The notes under the pieces are model-generated. The model had not been told where the DNA came from. It worked only from the letters and a program-made list of their open reading frames with translations, and made no database searches. A stretch of DNA of 64,000 nucleotides, taken from positions 5,529,001-5,593,000 of the forward strand of contig NZ_CP121648.1 in assembly GCF_029714205.1 (NCBI RefSeq). Reading direction: 5' to 3'. Shown here piece by piece: positions 8,621 through 18,009 of the stretch (position 1 is the stretch's first letter; each line of letters opens with the position of its first letter). The position numbers and the translations under genes were made by a program. Source of the DNA: Methylobacterium sp. CB376. Lineage in GTDB: Bacteria > Pseudomonadota > Alphaproteobacteria > Rhizobiales > Beijerinckiaceae.

Positions 8621-11600
8621 ATGCGGTTTGCCCACTTCTTCGTCGACCGGCCGATCTTCGCCTCGGTGACGTCGATCGTCATCCTGATCATCGGCTACGT
8701 CTCGTACATCTCGCTGCCGGTCTCGCAATATCCCGAGATCGTGCCGCCCACCGTGGTGGTGCGCGCCTCCTACCCGGGCGCCAATGCCGAGACCGTGGCG
8801 GCCACCATCGCGACGCCGATCGAGCAGGAGATCAACGGCGTCGACAACATGCTCTACATGTCGTCGCTGTCGACGAACGACGGCAACATGCAGTTGACCA
8901 TCACGTTCGCGCTCGGCACCAACCTCGACATCGCCAACGTGCTGGTCCAGAACCGGCTCTCGGTGGCGACGCCGCGGCTGCCGCCGGACGTGCGCAACCT
9001 CGGCGTCACGGTCCGCAAGTCCTCGCCCGACCTGATGATGGTCGTTCACCTGCTGTCGCCCGACAACACCTACGACCAGAACTACATCGCCAACTACATC
9101 TACCTGCGCATCCGCGACCAGCTGCTGCGCCTGAACGGCGTCGGCGACATCACGGTGTTCGGCGGCAGCGAGTACGCCCTGCGGTTGTGGCTCGACCCGG
9201 ACAAGCTCGCGGCCTACCAGCTCTCGACCACCGACGTGATCGGCGCCCTGCAGGAGCAGAACGTCCAGGTCGCCTCGGGCGCCCTCGGCGCCCCGCCCTC
9301 GCCGACGAGCCAAGCCTTCCAGCTCGTGGTGCAGACGCAGGGCCGCTTCCAGGACCCGAACGAGTTCCGCAAGGTGATCGTGAAGGCCTCGGAGGGGCGG
9401 CTCGTGCGCATCTCCGACATCGCCCGCGTCGAGATGGGCCAGAAGGACTACGTCACCCAGTCCTTCCTGAACGGCCAGCCGGCGATCGGCGTCGGCGTCT
9501 TCCAGCGCCCCGGCACCAACGCGCTCGAAGCGGCCGAGACCGTGCAGAGCCTGATGAAGGAGCTGGCCAAGGACTTCCCGCCCGGGCTCGAGTACCGCAT
9601 CGCCTACAATCCGACCGAGTTCATCGCCGAGTCGGTGCACGAGGTCTACAAGACGCTCGGCGAGGCGGTGGTCCTCGTCGTGGTGGTGATCCTGGTCTTC
9701 CTGCAGAGCTGGCGCACCGCGCTGGTGCCGATCATCGCGATCCCGGTCTCCCTCGTCGGGACCTTCGCGGTGATGGCGGCGCTCGGCTTCTCGCTCAACA
9801 ACCTGACCCTGTTCGGGCTGGTGCTCGCCATCGGCATCGTGGTCGACGACGCGATCGTGGTGGTGGAGAACGTCGAGCGCAACATCTCGGACGGACTCTC
9901 CCCCGGCGAGGCCGCCCACAAGACCATGGACGAGGTCGGCGGCGCCGTCGTCGCCATCGCCCTGGTGCTCTCGGCGGTGTTCATCCCCACCGCCTTCATC
10001 CCGGGCATCTCCGGCCAGTTCTACCGGCAGTTCGCGCTGACGATCGCGGCCTCGACCATCATCTCGATGTTCAACTCGCTGACGCTGTCGCCCGCGCTGT
10101 GCAAGCTGCTGCTGCAGCCCCACCACGCCCACGGCCGGTCGCGCTTCGTCCTGGCGCGGCTCGGCAGCTTCGCGGCCAACACCTTCAACCGGGCCTTCGA
10201 CGCGACCGCGAACGGCTACGCGGCGACGATCCGCTTCCTCACCGGCCGCACCGTGCCGCTGCTCGTGATGCTCGCCCTCTACGGCGGGGTGATCGCCGGC
10301 ACCCTCCACCTCGCCCGCACCACCCCCACGGGCTTCATCCCACTCCAGGACCAGGGCTACCTGATCGTGGTGGTGCAGCTGCCGCCGGGCTCGGCGCTGG
10401 AGCGCACGACCGCGGTGGTGAAGGAGGCGGCCACCCGCGCGCTTACCATCGACGGCGTCGCCAACGCGGTGGTGATCTCGGGCTTCGACGGCTCGACCTT
10501 CACCAACACCACCAACGGCGCGGTGATGTTCCTGACGCTCAAGCCGTTCAAGGAGCGGCAGGCGCGCGGGCGCACCGCCGCCGCCATCGTGGGCGACGTC
10601 TTCGGCAAGACCGCCTCGATCACCGAGGCGCGCATCATCGCCATCCCGCCGCCGCCCGTGCGCGGCCTCGGCAACGCGGGCGGCTACAAGATGCAGGTGC
10701 AGAACCGCTCCGGCTCCGACATCGCGAGCCTGCTCGCCGCCTCGGGCGACCTGATCGCGGCCGCCAACCAGGACCCCAACCTGACCCGCGTCTTCACCAC
10801 CTTCGGGAACGACACGCCGCAGATCTACCTCGACATCGACCGCACCAAGGCGCGCATGCTGAACGTGCCGCTCGCCAACGTGTTCTCGACCCTGCAGGTC
10901 AATCTCGGCGGCGCCTACGTCAACGACTTCAACACGTTCGGGCGCATCTACCAGGTCCGGGCCCAGGCCGACGCCAAGTTCCGTCTGGAGAAGGACGACA
11001 TCGCGCGGCTGAAGGTGCGCTCCTCGACGGGCGCGCTGGTGCCGATGGGGTCGCTCGCGGGCATCCGCGACATCGCCGGGCCGCAGATCGTGCAGCGCTA
11101 CAACCTGTTCTACGCGATCCCGGTCCAGGGCGACACGCGGCCCGGCGTGTCGACCGGCCAGGCGCTCGGCGCCATGGAGGCCCTGGCCAGGAAGACCCTG
11201 CCGGAGGGGATGAGCTTCGAGTGGACCGAGATCGCCTTCCAGCAGAAGGCGGTGGGCAACACGGCGCTCTACGTCTTCGCGCTCGGCGTGCTCCTGGTCT
11301 TCCTGGTGCTGGCCGCCCAGTACGAATCCTGGGCGCTGCCGCTCGCGATCCTGCTGGTGGTGCCCACGGGCGTGCTCGCGGCCTTCGCGGGGGTGCAGCT
11401 CCGGGCGCAGGACAACAACATCCTGACCCAGATCGGCCTGATCGTGCTGATCGGCCTCGCGGCCAAGAACGCGATCCTGATCGTGGAATTCGCCCACCAG
11501 ATCGAGGAGAGCGAGCATCGCGGCCCGGTCGCCGCGGCGGTCGAGGCCTGCCGCCTGCGCCTGCGCCCGATCCTGATGACGGCCTTCGCCTTCATCCTCG

Positions 11601-11809
11601 GCGTGGTGCCGCTCGCCATCGCGACCGGCCCGGGCGCCGAGATGCGCCAGGCGCTCGGCACCGCGGTGCTGTTCGGCATGCTCGGCGCCACGGTGTTCGG
11701 CCTGTTCCTGACGCCGGTCTTCTACGTGGTGATCCGCCACGTCCTGATCCGCATCAACCGCTGGCGCGGCAGGGACGAGCCGCCGCCGAACCTCGCGGCC
11801 GCGCAGTAG
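8621..11809 (+). CDS. RND multidrug efflux pump, AcrB/HAE1 family
   Basis: A 1062-aa inner-membrane proton-driven drug exporter, full length for the family. It opens with the usual MRFAHFFVDRPIFASV. The TM4 proton-relay aspartates are in GIVVDDAIVVVENVERN and the TM10 lysine in GLAAKNAILIVEFA. Two large periplasmic porter/docking loops are present. The start at 8621 has GGAGG 9 nt upstream. It is paired with the adaptor gene upstream. No TolC-like outer-membrane protein or local TetR regulator is in the window, so the channel is presumably encoded elsewhere. Confidence 0.95.
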   Translation: MRFAHFFVDRPIFASVTSIVILIIGYVSYISLPVSQYPEIVPPTVVVRASYPGANAETVAATIATPIEQEINGVDNMLYMSSLSTNDGNMQLTITFALGTNLDIANVLVQNRLSVATPRLPPDVRNLGVTVRKSSPDLMMVVHLLSPDNTYDQNYIANYIYLRIRDQLLRLNGVGDITVFGGSEYALRLWLDPDKLAAYQLSTTDVIGALQEQNVQVASGALGAPPSPTSQAFQLVVQTQGRFQDPNEFRKVIVKASEGRLVRISDIARVEMGQKDYVTQSFLNGQPAIGVGVFQRPGTNALEAAETVQSLMKELAKDFPPGLEYRIAYNPTEFIAESVHEVYKTLGEAVVLVVVVILVFLQSWRTALVPIIAIPVSLVGTFAVMAALGFSLNNLTLFGLVLAIGIVVDDAIVVVENVERNISDGLSPGEAAHKTMDEVGGAVVAIALVLSAVFIPTAFIPGISGQFYRQFALTIAASTIISMFNSLTLSPALCKLLLQPHHAHGRSRFVLARLGSFAANTFNRAFDATANGYAATIRFLTGRTVPLLVMLALYGGVIAGTLHLARTTPTGFIPLQDQGYLIVVVQLPPGSALERTTAVVKEAATRALTIDGVANAVVISGFDGSTFTNTTNGAVMFLTLKPFKERQARGRTAAAIVGDVFGKTASITEARIIAIPPPPVRGLGNAGGYKMQVQNRSGSDIASLLAASGDLIAAANQDPNLTRVFTTFGNDTPQIYLDIDRTKARMLNVPLANVFSTLQVNLGGAYVNDFNTFGRIYQVRAQADAKFRLEKDDIARLKVRSSTGALVPMGSLAGIRDIAGPQIVQRYNLFYAIPVQGDTRPGVSTGQALGAMEALARKTLPEGMSFEWTEIAFQQKAVGNTALYVFALGVLLVFLVLAAQYESWALPLAILLVVPTGVLAAFAGVQLRAQDNNILTQIGLIVLIGLAAKNAILIVEFAHQIEESEHRGPVAAAVEACRLRLRPILMTAFAFILGVVPLAIATGPGAEMRQALGTAVLFGMLGATVFGLFLTPVFYVVIRHVLIRINRWRGRDEPPPNLAAAQ

Positions 11810-11824
11810 CCGCGGTCCGGACCG

Positions 11825-11844
11825 CCCCGCGCCCCGGCGCGGGG
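11825..11844 (+). terminator. GC hairpin after the efflux pump gene
   Basis: CCCCGCGCC and GGCGCGGGG form a 9-bp inverted repeat separated by 2 nt, starting 15 nt after the pump stop codon. It would fold as about 8 bp with a small loop. No T run follows, so intrinsic termination is only probable. Confidence 0.45.
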
Positions 11845-12030
11845 CCGCCGCGGGGTCGAGCGCCCGTCCTCGCGCCCGGCGCGGCCCGCCCGCGCGCGGA
11901 CTGCCTCAATCCCGCGGCCGGCCGGCTCCGTTGTGCGCGGCGCCGATCCGGTCGTTGCGAAGTCTTGCGTTTGCAATAAGCTTCCGACTGCTCAGAACGA
12001 TAAAGCAACGTCTGAAGGGAGGAAGGTCGG

Positions 12031-13263
12031 ATGAGGATGACGCGTCGCGGCGTGCTCGCCGCCAGCGTCGGCGCGAGCCTGACGCCGATGCTGCCCCGCC
12101 TGCCGCGGGCGCAGGCCGCCGACACGATCCGGATCGGCGTCCTGAACGATCAGTCCGGCCCCTACCGGGACATCAGCGGGCCCTACGGCGTCGCCTGCAC
12201 CCAGATGGCGGTCGACGAGTTCGCCGCGAACGGCTTCCGGGTCGAGGTGATCTCCGCCGACCACCAGAACAAGCCCGATGTCGGGGCCAGCATCGCCCGG
12301 CAATGGTACGACCGCGACGGCGTCGACATGATCATCGACGTGCCGACTTCCTCGGTCGGCCTCGCGGTGAACCAGGTCGCCCGCGAGAAGAACAAGGTCT
12401 ACATCAATACCGGGGCGGCGACGTCGGACCTCACGGGGGTGCAGTGCACGCCGGTGACGATCGCCTGGATGTACGACACCTACATGCTGGCGAAGTCGAC
12501 CGGCGCCGCCATGGTGCGGGCGGGGGGCGACTCGTGGTTCTTCGTCACCGCCGACTACGCCTTCGGGCACGCGCTGGAGCGGGACACCACGGCCTTCATC
12601 AAGGCGGCGAACGGGCGGGTGCTCGGCAGCGTGCGCTACCCCTTCCCGTCGACCAGCGACTTCTCCTCCTTCCTGGTCCAGGCCCAGGCGAGCGGCGCCA
12701 AGGTGATCGCCTTCGCCAATGCGGGCGCCGACACGGTCAACTGCATCAAGCAGGCGGCGGAGTTCGGCGTGACCCAACACGGCACGAAGCTCGCGGCCCT
12801 GCTGATGTTCCTCTCCGACGTGCACGCGCTCGGGCTGCAGGCCGCGCAGGGCCTGATCCTGACCGAGAGCTTCTACTGGGACCTCAACGACCGCACCCGC
12901 GCGGTGACGAGGCGCGCCCTGCCGCGGTTGAGCGGCGTCTACCCGAACATGGCCTCGATCGCCGATTACTCCGCGACGCTGCACTACCTCAAGGCGGTGG
13001 CCGACATGGGGGTGAAGGCCGCCAAGGCCTCGGGCGTCGACGTGGTGAACCGCATGAAGGCGATGCCGACGGACGACGACGCCTTCGGACCCGGGCGCAT
13101 CCGCGAGGACGGCCGCAAGCTCTGCCCCTCCTACCTGTTCGAGGTGAAGACGCCCGCCGAGAGCAGCAAGCCCTGGGATTACTACAAGCTCATCGGCACC
13201 ACCCCGGCCGAGGAGGCGTTCCGCCCGCTCGACAAGGGCAATTGCCCGCTCGTGAAGGCGTGA
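12031..13263 (+). CDS. Tat-exported ABC transporter substrate-binding protein (Peripla_BP_6/LivK-like)
   Basis: A 410-aa periplasmic binding protein of the branched-chain amino acid/amide type. The N-terminus has a twin-arginine signal (TRRGVLAAS), then IRIGVLNDQSGPYRDISGP and DHQNKPDVGASIARQWYD typical of the family. GGGAGGAAGG precedes the ATG. It stands alone: no permease or ATPase genes adjoin it, so it either works with a distant transporter or has a sensing role. The ligand is unknown. Its TGA stop is the first three bases of a 17-bp-stem palindrome. Confidence 0.9.
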   Translation: MRMTRRGVLAASVGASLTPMLPRLPRAQAADTIRIGVLNDQSGPYRDISGPYGVACTQMAVDEFAANGFRVEVISADHQNKPDVGASIARQWYDRDGVDMIIDVPTSSVGLAVNQVAREKNKVYINTGAATSDLTGVQCTPVTIAWMYDTYMLAKSTGAAMVRAGGDSWFFVTADYAFGHALERDTTAFIKAANGRVLGSVRYPFPSTSDFSSFLVQAQASGAKVIAFANAGADTVNCIKQAAEFGVTQHGTKLAALLMFLSDVHALGLQAAQGLILTESFYWDLNDRTRAVTRRALPRLSGVYPNMASIADYSATLHYLKAVADMGVKAAKASGVDVVNRMKAMPTDDDAFGPGRIREDGRKLCPSYLFEVKTPAESSKPWDYYKLIGTTPAEEAFRPLDKGNCPLVKA

Positions 13264-13299
13264 TCCGGGATCCGCTTCGATCAAGCGGATCTCGGATCA
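13261..13299. repeat. 17-bp-stem palindromic repeat (copy 1), possible terminator
   Basis: Left arm TGATCCGGGATCCGCTT (13261-13277), loop CGATC, right arm 13283-13299 complementary with one mismatch. The first three bases are the stop codon of the binding-protein gene. The same palindrome recurs at 30372-30410 and 35528-35566. Strong stem at a gene end suggests transcription termination or mRNA 3'-end protection. Confidence 0.8.
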
Positions 13300-13375
13300 C
13301 CCGATCATGCCGTCGGCTGCCCTCAAGGAAGCGCCGGGCCCCTCCGGCGCGCGTCCGGCCGGACGGCGGCGCGCG

Positions 13376-14512
13376 CTACGCCGAGCGCGGCGGCGCGATC
13401 GGGGTGCGCAGGCCCGCGATCACCGCCTTGAGCGTCCCGGCGACCGCGCCCGGCGAATCGGTCCGCGCGTGGATGCGGTCGTGCACGAAGGAGAGCTTGC
13501 CGATCACCACCGGCGTGAGCCGGAACGGGTACAGGTCCGGCTGCCCCATGCTGCGGTTGAGCGAGTTCATCGCGAAGGTGAGCGGCAGCCACGCCTCGAT
13601 CAGCCGGCCGAGATCCGGCGCGTGGTGCGGGTCGAAGTCCATCGTCGTCGCGAGGCCGGCGCGCAGCTTGGGCCGCACCCGCAGGCCGAAGCTCGACGCG
13701 GTCTCGAGCGTGTCCACGATGTGGAGGTAATGCGCGAACGTCTCGGCGAAATCCTCCCAAGGGTGCGCGCCCGCGTAGGTCGAGACGAAGCGCTCCTGCC
13801 ACGCCTGCGGCGCGCCGTGCGCGTAGTAGCCCCGCAGGGCGGCGCCGTAATCGGCCCGCTCGTCGCCGAAGATGTCCCGGAAGGCCGGCAGGCTCGGGTC
13901 GTGGCGGACCAGCACGTTCCAGAAATAATGCCCGATCTCGTGCCGGAAATGGCCGAGCAGCGTGCGGTAGGGCTCGCCGAACTGCGTGCGCCGGCGCTCG
14001 CGCTCGACGTCGTCGGCCTCCGCGAGGTTCACCGTGATGAGCCCGTTGTCGTGGCCGGTGAGCACCGCCGGGCCGGCCAGCTGCGCCTCGGCCGGATCGA
14101 CCAGGAAGTCGAAGGCGAGCCCCTCGGGATCGTCGCGCCGCAGGGTGAGCGGCAGGTGCATGCGCAGGAGCGTGTAGAACAGGCGCCGCTTGGCGATCTC
14201 GATCTCCCGCCAGCGGGTGAGGTTCCAGGCGATCGAGAGGTCCGGCACCGTGCGGTTGTGGCGGCAGGCGACGCAGTAGGAGTCGGGGGCCTCCTCCGGG
14301 ATCAGCCAGTTGCAGGCGCCGAGCGCCGCGTTGGCGCAGGCGCGGTAGCGGCGATGGGGCGGACAGGAGCCGCGCAGCGGCCCCTCGGCCCCGCTCACCG
14401 TCACGACGGTCTCGGCCTGCGGGTCGTAGCCCGCCCGGCGCCCGCAGCTGGCGCAGCGCTTGGTCTCGAAGTGGAAGGGCTGCTCGCAGGCTTCGCACTG
14501 GAAGATCTTCAT
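13376..14512 (-). CDS. putative zinc-binding metallopeptidase (COG4307 type)
   Basis: A 378-aa protein with an N-terminal zinc ribbon (CEAC and CASC pairs, residues about 6-23) followed by further Cys pairs (SCPPHRRYRAC, CVAC). The metallopeptidase core carries HEIGHYFW and a downstream EDFAETFAHYLH segment. This is the COG4307 family, whose substrate is unknown. GGAGGG precedes the ATG. It is divergent from the transglutaminase/ATP-grasp operon, and families of this kind recur together, so a joint role (for example trimming a peptide product) is inferred, not shown. Confidence 0.85.
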   Translation of the reverse strand: MKIFQCEACEQPFHFETKRCASCGRRAGYDPQAETVVTVSGAEGPLRGSCPPHRRYRACANAALGACNWLIPEEAPDSYCVACRHNRTVPDLSIAWNLTRWREIEIAKRRLFYTLLRMHLPLTLRRDDPEGLAFDFLVDPAEAQLAGPAVLTGHDNGLITVNLAEADDVERERRRTQFGEPYRTLLGHFRHEIGHYFWNVLVRHDPSLPAFRDIFGDERADYGAALRGYYAHGAPQAWQERFVSTYAGAHPWEDFAETFAHYLHIVDTLETASSFGLRVRPKLRAGLATTMDFDPHHAPDLGRLIEAWLPLTFAMNSLNRSMGQPDLYPFRLTPVVIGKLSFVHDRIHARTDSPGAVAGTLKAVIAGLRTPIAPPRSA

Positions 14513-14766
14513 CGCGCCCTCCGCCGCATCGGCGATGCGCCGCGTCCCGGATCAGCCCTGAAAAGGCTCAAACCCGGCAAAGTTCCGCCGTCGGCGGCAC
14601 GGGACTTGCCTCGACCGGGGACCGCGCCGCCCCGCGGGAATGCGGCGGTCCCCGCGTCCCGTCCGCGGCTGACGCGCCAGGGGCGGACGTGTAGAAGCCC
14701 GAAGGACCAGGATCGCGATCAGGACCGACGCGCGCGCCGCGACGCCGCCAGACATCCGGAGACACC

Positions 14767-17700
14767 GTGTCGATCAAGGCTGCCCTGCACCACGTCACCT
14801 CCTACACCTACGACCGTCCGGTGAGCCTCGGCCCGCAGGTGATCCGCCTGCGGCCGGCGCCGCACACGCGCACCCGCATCCTGAGCTATTCGCTCAAGGT
14901 CACGCCCGGCAACCACTTCGTGAACTGGCAGCAGGACCCGAGCGGCAACTGGCTCGCCCGGCTCGTCTTCCCCGAGAAGACGACGCAGTTCCGGGTCGAG
15001 GTCGACATCGCCGCCGACATGGCGGTGATCAACCCGTTCGACTTCTTCGTCGACGATTACGCCCAGACCCTGCCCTTCGCGTATCCGGCGGAGCTGCAGG
15101 AGGAACTCGCGCCCTACCTGGTGCCGAACGACGGCGGGCCGCTGCTCGACGCGTTCCTGACGCGCCTGCCCGAGGAGAAGAACACCGTCCTGTTCCTGGT
15201 CGCGCTCAACGAGATGGTGCGGGACAGCGTCAATTACGTGGTGCGCATGGAGCCGGGCGTGCAGACGCCCGACGAGACGCTCGACGCCGCCAGCGGCTCC
15301 TGCCGGGATTCGGCCTGGCTCCTCGTCCAGGTGCTGCGCCGCCTCAACCTCGCGGCCCGGTTCGTCTCCGGCTACCTGATCCAGCTCGTCCCCGACACCA
15401 CCGCGGTCGACGGGCCGGCCGGCACCTCCAAGGACTTCACCGACCTGCACGCCTGGGCCGAGGTCTACGTGCCGGGCGCGGGCTGGATCGGCCTCGACGC
15501 AACCTCCGGCCTGCTCTGCGGCGAGGGCCACATCCCGCTCGCCGCCACGCCGCACTACCGCTCGGCCGCGCCGATCTCCGGCCTCGCGGACCCCGCGGAG
15601 GTGGATTTCCACTTCGAGATGAACGTGATGCGGGTCGCCGAGGCGCCCCGGGTGACGCGGCCGTTCTCGGACGAGGCCTGGGGCGCCATGGACGCGCTCG
15701 GGGACCGGATCGACCGGGACCTCGCCGCCCAGGACGTGCGCCTGACCATGGGCGGCGAGCCGACCTTCGTGTCGGTGGACGATTTCCAGTCGCCCGAGTG
15801 GAACACCGCGGCGGTGGGCCCGACCAAGCGGGCGCTCGCCGACCAGCTGATCCGCCGCCTGCGCGAGCGCTTCGCGCCGGGCGGCCTCCTGCATTACGGC
15901 CAGGGCAAGTGGTATCCGGGCGAGAGCCTGCCCCGCTGGGCCTTCGCCCTCTACTGGCGCAAGGACGGGCAGCCGATCTGGCGCGACGAGGCGCTGATCG
16001 CCCGCGTGGCCGGGCCGCAGGATACCGGCATCGAGCACGCGGAGGCCTTCGGCAAGGCGCTCGCCAAGGCGCTCGGCCTGGGGCCCTACCTGCAGCCGAC
16101 CTTCGAGGACCCGGTCTACTGGGAGCGCAAGGAGGCGGAACTCCCGATCAACACCACGCCGCTTCAGCCGCGGGTCGGCGACGCCGAGTTCCAGGAGCGG
16201 ATGGCGCGGATCTACAGGCGCGGCCTCACGGAGCCGGTCGGCTACGTGCTGCCCCTCGCCAGCGTGCAGGCCGGGGCCGGGAGGGTCTGGGTCTCGGAGA
16301 AGTGGCAGACGCGCCGGGGAGCCCTCTACCTCGCGGCGGGCGACTCGCCGGTGGGCTTCCGGCTGCCGCTCAACTCCCTGATCTCCCTGCCGCCGGAGGA
16401 GTTTCCCTACTACGCCCCGCAGGATCCGCTGGAGGCGCGGGGTCCCCTGCCCTCCCGGCCCGCGGCGCGCAGCCGCCCCGTCCCCGGCGTCCCGGTGCGC
16501 ACCGCGCTCGCGATCGAGCCGCGGGACGGGGCGGTGTGCGTGTTCATGCCGCCCGTCGAGCGGGCGGACGAGTACGTCGAACTCGTCGCGACCCTGGAGA
16601 AGGCCGCGGCCGAGACCGGCATCCCGATCCACATCGAGGGCTACGAGCCGCCCTACGACCCGCGCCTCGGGGTGATCAAGGTCACGCCCGATCCCGGCGT
16701 GATCGAGGTCAACGTGCACCCGGCCCGCACCTGGCGGGAGGCGGTCGAGATCACCACCGGCCTCTACCAGGACGCCCGCGAGATCCGGCTCGGCGCGCAG
16801 AAATTCATGATCGACGGGCGCCACACCGGCACCGGCGGCGGCAACCACGTGGTGCTCGGCGGCGCGACCCCGGCGGATTCGCCCTTCCTGCGCCGGCCCG
16901 ACCTGCTGAAGAGCCTCGTGCTCTACTGGCAGCGCCACCCGTCGCTGTCCTACCTGTTCTCGGGCCTCTACATCGGCCCGACGAGCCAGGCGCCGCGCAT
17001 GGACGAGGCGCGCCACGACGGGCTCTACGAGCTGGAGATCGCCCTCGCGCAGGTGCCGCCCCCGGGCGGGCCCGAGGTGCCGCTCTGGCTCGTCGACCGG
17101 CTCTTCCGCAACGTCCTCGTCGACGTGACCGGCAACACCCACCGGGCCGAGATCTGCATCGACAAGCTCTACTCGCCGGACGGGCCGACGGGGCGGCTCG
17201 GCCTGCTCGAATTCCGCTCCTTCGAGATGCCGCCGGACGCGCGCATGAGCCTCGCCCAGCAATTGCTGCTGCGGGCGATCATCGCGTGGCTGTGGCGCGA
17301 GCCGCAGGAGGGCGGCTTCGTCCGCTGGGGCACCGCGCTCCACGACCGCTTCATGCTGCCCCACTTCCTCTGGCAGGATTTCCTCGGCGTGCTCGGCGAC
17401 CTGCGCGGGGCGGGCTACGCCTTCGACCCGGTCTGGTACCGGGCGCAGGCCGAGTTCCGCTTCCCCCTCTACGGCACGGTCCAGCACGGCGGCGTCACGC
17501 TGGAACTGCGCCAGGCCCTCGAACCCTGGCACGTGCTGGGCGAGGAGGGCTCGTCCGGCGGCACGGTGCGCTTCGTCGATTCCTCGGTCGAGCGGCTGCA
17601 GGTGCGCGTCGAGGGCTACGTGCCGAGCCGGCACGTCGTCACCTGCAACGGGCGGCGCCTGCCCCTGACCGAGACCGGGCGCTCCGGCGAGGCGGTGGCG

Positions 17701-18009
17701 GGCCTGCGCTTCAAGGCCTGGCAGCCGGCCTCGGCGCTGCACCCGATGATCCCGGTCCATTCGCCGCTGACCTTCGACATCGTCGACGCGTGGTCGGGCC
17801 GCTCGCTGGGCGGTTGCACCTACCACGTGTCCCATCCGGGCGGGCGCAATTACGAGACCTTCCCGGTCAACACCTACGAGGCGGAGGGGCGGCGCCTCGC
17901 CCGCTTCCAGGACCACGGCCACACGCCCGGCCGGGTCACCCCCGCCCCCGAGGAGCCGCGGCGCGAATTCCCGCTCACCCTCGACCTGCGCGCGCCCGCG
18001 CCCCGATGA
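14767..18009 (+). CDS. transglutaminase-like protein with C-terminal DUF2126 domain
   Basis: A 1080-aa cytoplasmic-looking protein. Residues about 1-290 are a bacterial transglutaminase-like domain: N-terminal sandwich ([21 protein letters not shown]) then the Cys-His-Asp triad in [17 protein letters not shown] and LDATSG. The rest (about 310-1080) is DUF2126, with [12 protein letters not shown] and [10 protein letters not shown]. Activity in this family is not established; papain-like peptidase, amidase or transpeptidase chemistry is expected from the triad. The GTG start has CGGAGA upstream. The stop overlaps the next start (ATGA), so it is translationally coupled to the ATP-grasp gene. Confidence 0.9.
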   Translation: MSIKAALHHVTSYTYDRPVSLGPQVIRLRPAPHTRTRILSYSLKVTPGNHFVNWQQDPSGNWLARLVFPEKTTQFRVEVDIAADMAVINPFDFFVDDYAQTLPFAYPAELQEELAPYLVPNDGGPLLDAFLTRLPEEKNTVLFLVALNEMVRDSVNYVVRMEPGVQTPDETLDAASGSCRDSAWLLVQVLRRLNLAARFVSGYLIQLVPDTTAVDGPAGTSKDFTDLHAWAEVYVPGAGWIGLDATSGLLCGEGHIPLAATPHYRSAAPISGLADPAEVDFHFEMNVMRVAEAPRVTRPFSDEAWGAMDALGDRIDRDLAAQDVRLTMGGEPTFVSVDDFQSPEWNTAAVGPTKRALADQLIRRLRERFAPGGLLHYGQGKWYPGESLPRWAFALYWRKDGQPIWRDEALIARVAGPQDTGIEHAEAFGKALAKALGLGPYLQPTFEDPVYWERKEAELPINTTPLQPRVGDAEFQERMARIYRRGLTEPVGYVLPLASVQAGAGRVWVSEKWQTRRGALYLAAGDSPVGFRLPLNSLISLPPEEFPYYAPQDPLEARGPLPSRPAARSRPVPGVPVRTALAIEPRDGAVCVFMPPVERADEYVELVATLEKAAAETGIPIHIEGYEPPYDPRLGVIKVTPDPGVIEVNVHPARTWREAVEITTGLYQDAREIRLGAQKFMIDGRHTGTGGGNHVVLGGATPADSPFLRRPDLLKSLVLYWQRHPSLSYLFSGLYIGPTSQAPRMDEARHDGLYELEIALAQVPPPGGPEVPLWLVDRLFRNVLVDVTGNTHRAEICIDKLYSPDGPTGRLGLLEFRSFEMPPDARMSLAQQLLLRAIIAWLWREPQEGGFVRWGTALHDRFMLPHFLWQDFLGVLGDLRGAGYAFDPVWYRAQAEFRFPLYGTVQHGGVTLELRQALEPWHVLGEEGSSGGTVRFVDSSVERLQVRVEGYVPSRHVVTCNGRRLPLTETGRSGEAVAGLRFKAWQPASALHPMIPVHSPLTFDIVDAWSGRSLGGCTYHVSHPGGRNYETFPVNTYEAEGRRLARFQDHGHTPGRVTPAPEEPRREFPLTLDLRAPAPR

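Noticed and set aside
7286..11740. A 1484-codon open frame antisense to the RND efflux genes
   Set aside because: It has His/Arg/Asp/Gly-rich low-complexity sequence typical of the mirror frame of a GC-rich gene, and the sense strand encodes well-conserved proteins.
14719..17922. A 1067-codon frame antisense to the transglutaminase-DUF2126 gene
   Set aside because: Composition is a shadow of the sense codons; no homology-like motifs or start signal.
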